From positions 1-46,419 of the forward strand of contig CAKRHP010000021.1 in NCBI GenBank assembly GCA_934339135.1: a stretch of DNA of 46,419 bases. The letters run 5' to 3'. This DNA comes from an uncultured Lachnospiraceae bacterium. Its GTDB lineage: Bacteria; Bacillota; Clostridia; Lachnospirales; Lachnospiraceae. The notes under the pieces were generated by a model. That model saw nothing but the letters and a program-made list of their open reading frames with translations. It did not search any database and was not told the DNA's origin. Positions 1 to 7,141 of this stretch are shown one piece after another (within the stretch, counting starts at the first letter, position 1; each line of letters opens with the position of its first letter). A program made the translations under genes and the position numbers.

Positions 1-329
1 AATGCAATCCCCTGTCTCCGATATGCCGGTGCCGTATACATATTCATAATATAAGCCTTTTTACCTGTTGGATTATGGTAAGTCGGCATTACCTGATAGA
101 AGCTGACACCACCTGCACCAATAAAAGTTCCGTTATCATACACCAGATATGTAATATGCTCACCAGTTTCTAATGCTCGCTTATAATACTCATAGGACTC
201 TTTCTCCACCACTGACATATCCACGTCATCTGACAGTTTATTGGCGGCACGAAGAACAATATTTCTTGTTCTTACCAGTTCATCAATATCTTCTATAGTT
301 GCTTTTTTATATTCATAGTTTTCTTTCAT
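1..329 (-). CDS. GNAT family N-acetyltransferase (3' end outside window)
   Basis: The frame starts MKENYEYKKATIEDIDELV and runs off the left edge after about 109 residues. It reads like the N-terminal two thirds of a GNAT acetyltransferase: an N-terminal strand-helix that begins with the usual 'ATIEDIDEL' pattern, a central 'YLVYDNGTFIGAGGVSFY' beta-strand pair, and a terminal 'MNMYTAPAYRRQGIA' which is the start of the acetyl-CoA binding motif A (R/Q-x-x-G-x-G/A). A clear GGAGGTG ribosome binding site lies 5 nt upstream of the ATG, inside the 3' end of the preceding pseudogene, so the two overlap by 17 nt and were probably co-transcribed. The acceptor substrate cannot be told from sequence. 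Confidence 0.85.
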   Translation of the reverse strand, partial: MKENYEYKKATIEDIDELVRTRNIVLRAANKLSDDVDMSVVEKESYEYYKRALETGEHITYLVYDNGTFIGAGGVSFYQVMPTYHNPTGKKAYIMNMYTAPAYRRQGIA

Positions 330-984
330 TCGACACCTCCATCAGCAAAGACTCTCCCTTAGAACATTCTCCGCTTGTCCATTCCCATTGTTCCGAAAGT
401 TCCATTTTCCCATTCTCTAATACAGTTGGTACACCATGACACTTTCCGGTTTTTACCTGCATATCCTGATTCATATGATGATATACAAAATCAAGTTCTC
501 CGTTAATTGATACTGTACCTATCAAAGAACCTCTCAATATATCGCCACCACTGTAGTCTGCCCATAACAATTTTCCATTCTGATGATATGTAAAGGTAGT
601 CTGTTCACTAACCTCGCCATTCTCGGAATTCATTTTTGGAATGAACCTTCTTCCATCATAACAAATGTCTGTAGACGCCTTATTAAGTTCTTTTTCCATA
701 ACCTCATAGGCAAGCATCACTCCATTTTCTGGTGTTCCGGCAAAACATAAACTCTTGTAATATGATTATCTTCAAAACAGCCTGTGCCAATCATATTTCC
801 ATCTATTTTGAGGACGCTTACATATCCATTTTCGATATCTCTTTTTATCGCCTCCTTGCTGTGAAGCTCACAGAAAAATACCACCGCTTCTGCCAGATAA
901 TATTTCGGATATACTTTTTATCGTATGTTGCACCAAATCGTACACAGCCTGCAATTCTTCTATTGTTGCTAATTCATATATCAT
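313..984 (-). pseudogene. Broken GNAT acetyltransferase fused to avidin-like domain
   Basis: Two parts of one gene are visible. The first starts at the ATG at 984 (GGAGA 7 nt upstream) as MIYELATIEELQAVYDLVQ; near 915 the coding frame shifts, and YPKYYLAEAVVFF... continues in another frame to HITRVYVLPEHQ near 735. There the text jumps, again out of frame, to ENGVMMLAYEVMEKEL, which in related fused proteins is the last strand of the GNAT fold; roughly 40-45 residues holding the acetyl-CoA loop are missing. The rest (YDGRRFIPKMNSENGEVS ... WEWTSGECSKGESLL) is the small beta-barrel family often mislabelled 'N-acetylglutamate synthase'. So the gene has one frameshift plus one internal deletion and cannot make an active acetyltransferase; an isolated 135-residue product from 720 is still possible. 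Confidence 0.75.
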
Positions 985-1081
985 ACTCATTCTCCATATT
1001 ATACATATCAATCCATTACCAATACTTTCATTTTGACCTCCGTTTTCATGTACCACATTTTTATATGGTATCACAGAATCA

Positions 1082-1294
1082 CTATATCATCAACAACAAT
1101 CGCAACTTCTTGCGAATGTTTCCCAGTTTGCAATATATAATTCGGCTGCGTAAAGTGAATCGGGGATATGCAGAGGAATTATCTCCCTCCGCCCCTATTC
1201 CACATCTTATATTCCGCCTTATCTTTACCAGTGCCTCTACATAAATTCTCTGGAACTCCTCATAAAGCTCGTCACCATCCAGCTTTATCTCCAA
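1082..1294 (-). other. Unassigned open frame next to the Mod remnant
   Basis: A 70-codon frame (LEIKLDGDELYEEFQRIYVEALVKIRR...) opens with TTG where the methyltransferase remnant stops. The first 27 residues have normal protein composition (alternating charged and hydrophobic residues, amphipathic helix); the remainder looks like random translation. It may be the out-of-frame continuation of the Mod gene or the 5' piece of another lost gene. I do not recognise a family. Confidence 0.2.
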
Positions 1295-1727
1295 CCTTTG
1301 CCACGCTTTTCTAAATATTCATCTTGTAAAGAGTACTTATCATCATCTTCTACCGGCTTTGATGATATTTTACATTTTTCTTTATTCTTGGCATAACACA
1401 ACACATATTCTGTAACTGTTTTTATGTCTAAACCAGTATTTGAACCTGGTGTAGATTGCCAAATAATATTAGCCAAGTAATTTGATTCTCCAAAAATCGA
1501 ATCACACAACAATTTTAATGATTACAATTCAACATCATTTATCGATATCATTCCCGTAGCACTCAACAAATTTTTAGCCACCAAAAGTCGTGCAGCAATA
1601 AAAGATAACCATTTGCTATGTCTATAACCATCATTACCATCTATTATGCTATCATTATAAACAAAATCCTTACTTCCAGTATTATATGGTGGATCAATAT
1701 ATATCACATCAATCTTTCCCTTGCTTA
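1285..1727 (-). pseudogene. Truncated adenine-specific DNA methyltransferase (type III Mod-like)
   Basis: The preserved part contains VIYIDPPYNTGSKDFVYND, the catalytic DPPY motif IV of beta-class N6-adenine methyltransferases, followed by HSKWLSFIAARLLVAKNLL, GMISINDVEL and LLCDSIFGESNYLANIIWQ, which match the order seen in type III Mod proteins. An in-frame TAA interrupts it after INDVEL (about 1519-1521); the frame resumes directly with SLKLLCDSIFG, so a single substitution explains the stop. The N-terminal region is gone: a TGA and unrelated sequence appear upstream of about 1727, and the protein ends early at EKRGKGWR. No Res (restriction) subunit is present. It is a remnant of a type III restriction-modification or orphan methylase gene. 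Confidence 0.8.
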
Positions 1728-1784
1728 AGAAAAATCACTCTGACCCGGAACGGGTGAAAATATTGAAAGAGATAAAGAAATGAT
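1728..1784 (+). pseudogene. 3' tail of an unidentified plus-strand gene
   Basis: Immediately next to the broken 5' end of the methyltransferase remnant, the plus strand reads KNHSDPERVKILKEIKK and stop, followed by a terminator hairpin. The highly charged C-terminal helix with a stop and a terminator right behind it looks like the end of a real gene whose body was lost when the two sequences were joined. The family cannot be determined from 17 residues. Confidence 0.3.
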
Positions 1785-1794
1785 GGTAATATAC

Positions 1795-1835
1795 AAAACT
1801 CCTCAATATTCAAAACTGAACATTGGGGAGTTTTT
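1795..1835. terminator. Bidirectional intrinsic terminator
   Basis: AAAACTCC pairs with GGAGTTTT, extended by CAAT/ATTG inside, with T runs on both strands. It serves the plus-strand remnant and lies 46 nt beyond the stop of the FRG gene on the minus strand. Confidence 0.7.
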
Positions 1836-1880
1836 CTAATACACATTTAAATTTTAATACTAAATTATACAAAGAAGTTC

Positions 1881-2603
1881 CTAAGCAGAATATGCATCTT
1901 TAACTATATCTTTAAGCACCTCTTTACAGCCGATATCAATGTTATCAGGAAATAAACTCTTTGCAGATATTCCCACCATTTTCAATTCTTGTAACAATTT
2001 TTGTTTATCTTCCGCTGCTATAGTAACAATTTCTGATATTATATGATTTTCTTCATTTTTTTCTATTCCACTCAGCTCTTTATCAGGAAACCACATAAAC
2101 AATCCTTGTTGCGCTCTTTGTCTATCACTAAAATTTTTTGCTCTCACAAATGCAATTCTGTCTTCTTTTCTCATTTCTTTCCCATCATAACTTGTATATA
2201 TTGTTGCATTCATACCTGCGTTGAAGACAAACACTTCACCTGAATAAGTTTCATTTCCTGTACATGCAAAATATAATGCTACCAACGGATTCTCTGTTAT
2301 ATCCATTAGTCGTGTCGGAAGACCATAATGTTGCAACAAGGCTAATTCATCAATTGAGTTGTTGTCTCCAAACATATCCGGATATTCTAACTTAGTTCTT
2401 TCAATAATTTCTTTTTCAAAGGCAATATAATTTTCACAATCATCTGTGCATCCTTCTAATATATGTGTCAATGAGGGATTTAATTTGTAATTACAATTTG
2501 ATTGACCTCTATAAAAGATTTTTTGCACTCCTGCGCAACCCTCTGATGCATAAAATCCTTTTATAATTGATATATATTTCTCTAAACTATTTATTTGTAC
2601 CAT
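1881..2603 (-). CDS. FRG domain-containing protein
   Basis: A 240-residue protein carrying the signature that names the FRG family: IFYRGQSN near residues 29-36, then LALLQHYGLPTRLMDITENPL, ALYFACTG and the later QRAQQGLFMWFP block. FRG domains resemble ADP-ribosyltransferase-type folds, but activity is unproven and they are frequent in mobile and defence-associated loci. Start choice: an ATG at 2615 exists in frame, but the predicted promoter (-10 at 2618-2623) puts the transcript start near 2611, and GGAG lies 6-7 nt before the ATG at 2603, so 2603 is preferred. The gene is intact although its neighbours are decayed, and its base composition is AT-rich like theirs. Role in defence is inference from context. 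Confidence 0.85.
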   Translation of the reverse strand: MVQINSLEKYISIIKGFYASEGCAGVQKIFYRGQSNCNYKLNPSLTHILEGCTDDCENYIAFEKEIIERTKLEYPDMFGDNNSIDELALLQHYGLPTRLMDITENPLVALYFACTGNETYSGEVFVFNAGMNATIYTSYDGKEMRKEDRIAFVRAKNFSDRQRAQQGLFMWFPDKELSGIEKNEENHIISEIVTIAAEDKQKLLQELKMVGISAKSLFPDNIDIGCKEVLKDIVKDAYSA

Positions 2604-2617
2604 GTTTTTCTCCATTC

Positions 2618-2646
2618 ATTATACTAACATAATCAAATAATATTAA
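2618..2646 (-). promoter_or_regulatory. Promoter of FRG gene
   Basis: Minus-strand -35 TTAATA (2641-2646), 17-nt spacer, -10 TATAAT (2618-2623). It predicts a leader of only about 8 nt, which decides the start codon at 2603. Confidence 0.55.
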
Positions 2647-2745
2647 GAGTGCGGTACCTCTCTATACAGAGCAGCTTAATAATTTCTTACATTCAAAATC
2701 AGTACATTGAACACCACTCTTTTTGCTTACATTCTGCTTACATCC

Positions 2746-2787
2746 AAAACGAGAAGCCCCTATTTTACAAGGCTTCCCGTTATTTTA
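2746..2787 (-). terminator. Terminator of guaA
   Basis: On the minus strand AACGGGAAGCC and GGGCTTCTCGTT form a near-perfect stem with an 11-nt A/T-rich loop and a TTTT tail, directly after the guaA stop codon. Confidence 0.8.
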
Positions 2788-2790
2788 CTC

Positions 2791-4365
2791 CTATTCAAAC
2801 TCTATCGTCCCCGGTGGCTTACTCGTCAGATCATAGAATACCCGGTTGACTCCCTTCACCTCATTGATGATCCTGCTCATCACCTTCTGCAGCACCTCAA
2901 ACGGTATCTGTGCAGCCTCGGCGGTCATAAAGTCAATGGTATTTACGGCACGCAGTGCCACAGCGTAATCGTAGGTACGCTCGTCACCCATCACACCCAC
3001 GGAACGCATATTGGTGAGTGCTGCGAAGTACTGGTTCGGCATCCACGCCGGTGCTTCGCCGTTCTGCTGCTCGTACTCTTTGGCAGCCTTGTCCACTTCC
3101 TCGCGGTAAATGGCATCGGCGTCCTGCACGATCTTGACCTTCTCGCCGGTAACTTCTCCGATGATACGGATGCCCAGACCCGGACCGGGGAATGGCTGAC
3201 GGAATACAAGCTTCTCCGGAATGCCCATCTCCAGACCAGCCTTGCGGACCTCGTCCTTAAACAGGTTGCGGAGCGGCTCGATAATCTCCTTAAAATCAAC
3301 ATAGTCCGGGAGACCTCCCACGTTGTGGTGAGATTTAATGACTGCAGACTCGCCGCCAAGACCACTTTCTACCACGTCCGGATAAATGGTTCCCTGTACA
3401 AGGAAGTCTACGGCACCGATCTTCTTTGCCTCTTCCTCAAAGACACGGATGAATTCCTCACCGATAATCTTACGCTTTGCCTCCGGCTCTGTGACGCCTG
3501 CAAGCTTTGTATAATAACGCTCCTGTGCATTGACACGGATAAAATTCAGCTCGTATGGGCCGTTCGGACCAAATACTTCCTCTACCTCGTCGCCCTCGTC
3601 TTTTCGAAGGAGTCCGTGATCCACAAAAACACAGGTGAGCTGGCTGCCGATCGCCTTGGAAAGCATAACGGCTGCTACCGAAGAATCAACACCGCCGGAC
3701 AGAGCGCAAAGCACCTTTCCGTTGCCGACCTTCTTGCGGATCTCCTCGATGGAATGCTCCACGAAGGAATCCATTCTCCATGTGCCGGCACAGCCGCAGA
3801 TATTGCGGACGAAGTTATAAAGCATCTTGGTTCCTTCCTGGGTGTGAAGCACCTCCGGATGGAACTGGATCGCAAAAAGCTTCTGCTCCAGATTCTGTGC
3901 TGCTGCCACCGGACAGTCTGCCGTTGTGGCTACAATCTCAAAGCCCGGTGCTGTTTTTGAAATATAATCAAAGTGGCTCATCCAGCAGATGGTGTCTTTG
4001 CTGACATTCTGGAATAACGGTGAGTCCTGATTTACGGACACTTCTGTCTTTCCATATTCACGGACAGGTGCCTTTTCCACCTTACCTCCCAGCACATGCA
4101 TCATAAGCTGTGCGCCATAACAAAGTCCCAAAACCGGTACACCTAATTCAAACAATTCTTTCTGATATGTCGGAGAATCCGCCTCATAACAGCTGTTTGG
4201 TCCTCCGGTCAGAATGATTCCTTTAGGATTCATTGCCTTGATCTGCTCTAAATCCGTCTTATAGGAATAGATTTCGCAATATACGTTGCACTCACGCACA
4301 CGTCTTGCCACCAGTTGGTTATATTGACCACCGAAGTCAATAACAATAACCTTTTCCTGATTCAT
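2791..4365 (-). CDS. guaA: GMP synthase (glutamine-hydrolysing)
   Basis: Full-length 524-residue enzyme converting XMP, glutamine and ATP to GMP in de novo purine synthesis. The N-terminal class I amidotransferase domain shows the nucleophile in GLCYGAQLM (C82) and the H169/E171 pair in FHPEVLHT. The ATP pyrophosphatase domain follows with the PP-loop [10 protein letters not shown] (about 221-230), and the C-terminal dimerisation domain ends in KPPGTIEFE as in other GuaA proteins. The start is [10 protein letters not shown] at 4365, preceded by GAGAGGAAG; an upstream in-frame ATG at 4416 lies at the predicted transcription start and is not used. It is a single-gene transcript with its own promoter and terminator. 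I saw no purine riboswitch in its short leader. Confidence 0.98.
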   Translation of the reverse strand: MNQEKVIVIDFGGQYNQLVARRVRECNVYCEIYSYKTDLEQIKAMNPKGIILTGGPNSCYEADSPTYQKELFELGVPVLGLCYGAQLMMHVLGGKVEKAPVREYGKTEVSVNQDSPLFQNVSKDTICWMSHFDYISKTAPGFEIVATTADCPVAAAQNLEQKLFAIQFHPEVLHTQEGTKMLYNFVRNICGCAGTWRMDSFVEHSIEEIRKKVGNGKVLCALSGGVDSSVAAVMLSKAIGSQLTCVFVDHGLLRKDEGDEVEEVFGPNGPYELNFIRVNAQERYYTKLAGVTEPEAKRKIIGEEFIRVFEEEAKKIGAVDFLVQGTIYPDVVESGLGGESAVIKSHHNVGGLPDYVDFKEIIEPLRNLFKDEVRKAGLEMGIPEKLVFRQPFPGPGLGIRIIGEVTGEKVKIVQDADAIYREEVDKAAKEYEQQNGEAPAWMPNQYFAALTNMRSVGVMGDERTYDYAVALRAVNTIDFMTAEAAQIPFEVLQKVMSRIINEVKGVNRVFYDLTSKPPGTIEFE

Positions 4366-4414
4366 CTGTGTCTTCCTCTCTTTCTGTGCAATAATAAGCA
4401 TACACGCTTCTTTC

Positions 4415-4443
4415 ATTATAAATTACTGTCCCCATAATAACAA
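4415..4443 (-). promoter_or_regulatory. Sigma-A promoter of guaA
   Basis: -35 TTGTTA (4438-4443), 17-nt spacer, -10 TATAAT (4415-4420), about 50 nt before the guaA start. Confidence 0.7.
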
Positions 4444-4502
4444 GGGCATTTTGCACTTTCCTTTCCTCTCTTTGTTTACACCTGTTAAATTACACTCTTG
4501 AT

Positions 4503-5408
4503 CTACGACCTCTGCTCCAGATAATCTCTCAGATCCTTCCGCAAATGCTCAAACTCCTTCGCCGTCTCCGGATTTTCCGACTGAAACGACATCATCCGGC
4601 CCAGATATCCCTGCTCTTTGGCGATCCGCAGGCTCTCCTGATATACCAGCTCAAATGCCAGCGAGCCGTGTGCCACAACGTAATCAGCCGGCTGCTTTTT
4701 CAGACTTCGAAGCACTGCGTGATGCTCCAGAAACGCCTGTCTGACCTCCGGTGTAATTCCTGACCGGAGAATATCTTCCGTTTGAAAGCCGTAAACCTCC
4801 TCCATCGGCGTATCACAGATTACCCGGAAGATATCAACCTTATCCGCATCCCGCAAAATATGACAGAACATCTGCGTCCGTTCATCAAGACCTTCCTGTA
4901 TGCGGTATGCACTGTGTTCTCCAATGGCTATGCGAAGTGTCCGGAGCACATCAGATAACGGCATGTCCTTACTCAAGCCAGTGGATGATCCACCCTCTCC
5001 GCTCATCCGCCCAGCTGCACCTCGTTTATCAGCAGAATCAATTCCATCAGCCATCGACCCGGCATTAGCAACTAATTTTGCCGTTGATATCTCCGGCACA
5101 TAATTGGCGATCAATCCGTCCTCATAAAGCAGCTCCACCGCAAACTTCGCATGATCGATCGACTGCGCATCCGAAAATGTATGATAACGGCGAAGCTGTT
5201 CGAACCTTCCAATGTCATGCAGCATCCCGCTAAGCCACGCCAGATCAATGTCTTCCTGCGCCAGATCCAGCGACTTTGCGATCCGCTCGCACAGATCTGC
5301 CACACGGTATGTATGATCGATCTTTAATTTTATTTTCGGATCGGTACTGTCATAACGATCAGTATATTCCTGAAATGTATTCTTTATATGTTCACGATTT
5401 ATCTTCAT
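4503..5408 (-). CDS. HD-domain metal-dependent hydrolase
   Basis: A 301-residue protein with the HD phosphohydrolase metal ligands in order: H32 (DHTYRVADLC), H64-D65 (GMLHDIGRFEQ, the HDIG signature), H76 and H86 region (RYHTFSD, DHAKFA), and D188 in LRDADKVDIFR. Such proteins hydrolyse nucleotides or cyclic nucleotides; the substrate is not predictable. Start ATG at 5408 is chosen because AGAGG lies 6 nt upstream; two earlier in-frame ATGs lack spacing. Odd feature: residues about 115-148 are a Gly/Ser/Asp-rich, low-complexity stretch inserted between the HD helices and the second half, longer than I expect for the family. The gene stands alone between guaA and the AIM24 gene. Confidence 0.88.
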   Translation of the reverse strand: MKINREHIKNTFQEYTDRYDSTDPKIKLKIDHTYRVADLCERIAKSLDLAQEDIDLAWLSGMLHDIGRFEQLRRYHTFSDAQSIDHAKFAVELLYEDGLIANYVPEISTAKLVANAGSMADGIDSADKRGAAGRMSGEGGSSTGLSKDMPLSDVLRTLRIAIGEHSAYRIQEGLDERTQMFCHILRDADKVDIFRVICDTPMEEVYGFQTEDILRSGITPEVRQAFLEHHAVLRSLKKQPADYVVAHGSLAFELVYQESLRIAKEQGYLGRMMSFQSENPETAKEFEHLRKDLRDYLEQRS

Positions 5409-5444
5409 GTTCATCCTCTTTTCCATCCGCCATATATCAAAAGA

Positions 5445-5476
5445 CACAGCAAAAACGCCACCGCATCTTTGCTGTG
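5445..5476 (-). terminator. Terminator downstream of AIM24-family gene
   Basis: CACAGCAAA pairs with TTTGCTGTG around a GC-rich loop; on the minus strand it is followed by TCTTTTGAT. It lies about 90 nt beyond the AIM24-family stop and just ahead of the HD gene. Confidence 0.6.
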
Positions 5477-5563
5477 CCAGATCGATCCTTCTACGAAAAC
5501 AGATCAAAAATGTCTACGGAATCAGTAATATTGTCCACTACATTTCCAAGTGTGCTGCCCCGA

Positions 5564-6247
5564 TCAGTTTTTACTGGGAATCATCTTTGCGATTCTGCCG
5601 GCAAACTCGGCAAAGTTCTGGGTCTGAAGAACAACACGTCCCGGTCCGGTAATCTTCGTAAGGAACAGGCCCTCACCTCCCAGAAAAATATTCTTTAATC
5701 CCTTGACCATCTCGACTTCATATGCCATCCCCTTCTGGAATGCCACAACATTTCCGGTGTCTACCTTGATCACCTCGCCCGGTGCAAGGTCCTTGATGAT
5801 CTTGTCTCCATCAATTTCCAGAAAAGCCATACCTGCTCCGCTGATCTCCTCAAGAATAAAGCCCTCACCGCCAAAGAAACCTGAGGAAAGTTTCTTCGTC
5901 AATGTAACGCTTAAATTGACGGTTGGCTCTGCACAGAGGAATGCTCCCTTCTGACAGATCATTCCACCGGTCTCGCTGACATCCAGAGGCATGATCTCAC
6001 CTGCTACTGTAGAAGCAAATGCAATGGTTGCCCCCGGTTTGCTGGCGGTATAATTTGCCATAAACAAAGACTCTCCGGCAAACATTCTGCCAACCCCCTT
6101 GAGGAGACCTCCCCTGGTATTGGTGTCCATCTCTACACCATCTGACATCCACGCCATACCGCCAGACTGTGTATACATGGATTCTCCCGGCTGATCAAAT
6201 AAGATTTCCACCGCCGGCATGGTATTCCCTAAAATTTTGTACTGCAT
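5564..6247 (-). CDS. TIGR00266/AIM24 family protein
   Basis: A 227-residue Gly-rich all-beta protein, no signal peptide. It has the family hallmarks: N-terminal YKILGNTMPAVEILFDQPGESMYTQSGGMAWMS, a central 'GGLLKGVGRMFAGESLFMANYTA' segment and two repeated 'F(F/L)GGEG(F/L)' strands (around residues 125 and 190). Members are related to the yeast mitochondrial protein Aim24 and to tryptophan RNA-binding attenuator-like folds; no biochemical activity is established. SD-like AAAGGCAGG precedes the ATG. It lies upstream of the HD gene but separated by a terminator, so they are probably separate transcripts. Confidence 0.93.
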   Translation of the reverse strand: MQYKILGNTMPAVEILFDQPGESMYTQSGGMAWMSDGVEMDTNTRGGLLKGVGRMFAGESLFMANYTASKPGATIAFASTVAGEIMPLDVSETGGMICQKGAFLCAEPTVNLSVTLTKKLSSGFFGGEGFILEEISGAGMAFLEIDGDKIIKDLAPGEVIKVDTGNVVAFQKGMAYEVEMVKGLKNIFLGGEGLFLTKITGPGRVVLQTQNFAEFAGRIAKMIPSKN

Positions 6248-6458
6248 TTTTTACCTGCCTTTCTTTTTCTTCCTCTGCTGATTTTATTCACTTCTCCTTT
6301 GATTTATCACAAGAATTTAATAAATTCGCATCACGAGGGTGCTTGTCACTTTTACTTTTGCCTTCGCATACATCTTACCATACAGGCAGGCATTTGACTA
6401 GGAAAAACAGAGAACTCCCTTTTTTATTTCAATGATGAATCTCAAAAAGTCAGGTATC

Positions 6459-7121
6459 CTAACATATTTTCCCATCTGACATTTCTATCTGTCTTTGACA
6501 CTGCTCTGCAATCTCCCGGTCATGAGTCACCAATACGATCGTCTTCCCCTTTTTATGAATGCCCAAAAAAATCTGCATAATTTCCTCACTGTTCTTTTTA
6601 TCCAAATTACCTGTGGGTTCATCTGCAAGAAGCAGTTCCGGTTTATTGATGAGTGCCCTTGCGATTGCCACCCGCTGTTTCTGTCCCCCGGACAATTCAC
6701 TTGGCAAGTGGCTTTGCCTTTCTGATAAGCCTAACATTTCCACTAATGCATTGTAGTAATCTTCGTCTACTTTTTTCCTGGCGATCAGCACAGGCATTAT
6801 AATATTTTCCCGGACATTCAGCTCCTCGATCAGTTTAAAATTCTGAAAAACAATGCCAACATTTTCACACCGGTATTTCGCTTTTTGCTTTTTCGAATAT
6901 TTACTGATATCTTTTCCGTTAAAGAAAACGGAGCCTGCCGTGGGACTGTCCATTCCCCCGATCATATGTAATAACGTAGACTTTCCACTTCCGCTTGCAC
7001 CTACCACGGCAACCAGCTCCCCCGCTGCAATTTCCAGATTGACGCCGTCAAGTGCATGCACGATTCCCTCTCCCATTCCATATGATTTAACGATTTTCTT
7101 TATTGTTATAATGTTTTCCAT
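6459..7121 (-). CDS. ABC transporter ATP-binding protein (MacB/LolD-like)
   Basis: A 220-residue ATPase with Walker [10 protein letters not shown] (41-49), Q-loop VFQNF, signature LSGGQKQR, Walker [13 protein letters not shown] and the switch histidine in LVTHDRE. The 'DEPTGNLD' ending is typical of ATPases paired with FtsX/MacB-type permeases, which move substrates or signals by mechanotransmission rather than by a transmembrane channel. It follows the permease gene by 20 nt with AGGAGGTG before its ATG, so the two form an operon. Cargo (antimicrobial peptide, lipid, cell-wall signal) cannot be told. Confidence 0.95.
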   Translation of the reverse strand: MENIITIKKIVKSYGMGEGIVHALDGVNLEIAAGELVAVVGASGSGKSTLLHMIGGMDSPTAGSVFFNGKDISKYSKKQKAKYRCENVGIVFQNFKLIEELNVRENIIMPVLIARKKVDEDYYNALVEMLGLSERQSHLPSELSGGQKQRVAIARALINKPELLLADEPTGNLDKKNSEEIMQIFLGIHKKGKTIVLVTHDREIAEQCQRQIEMSDGKIC

Positions 7122-7141
7122 CCCGCACCTCCTGTTTCAAA

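Noticed and set aside
2707..3960. A 417-codon plus-strand frame opposite guaA
   Set aside because: Antisense to a fully conserved GMP synthase; composition is not protein-like for a real family.
4366..4502. Purine riboswitch upstream of guaA
   Set aside because: The predicted transcript leaves a leader of about 50 nt, too short for the aptamer, and the conserved junction bases are absent.
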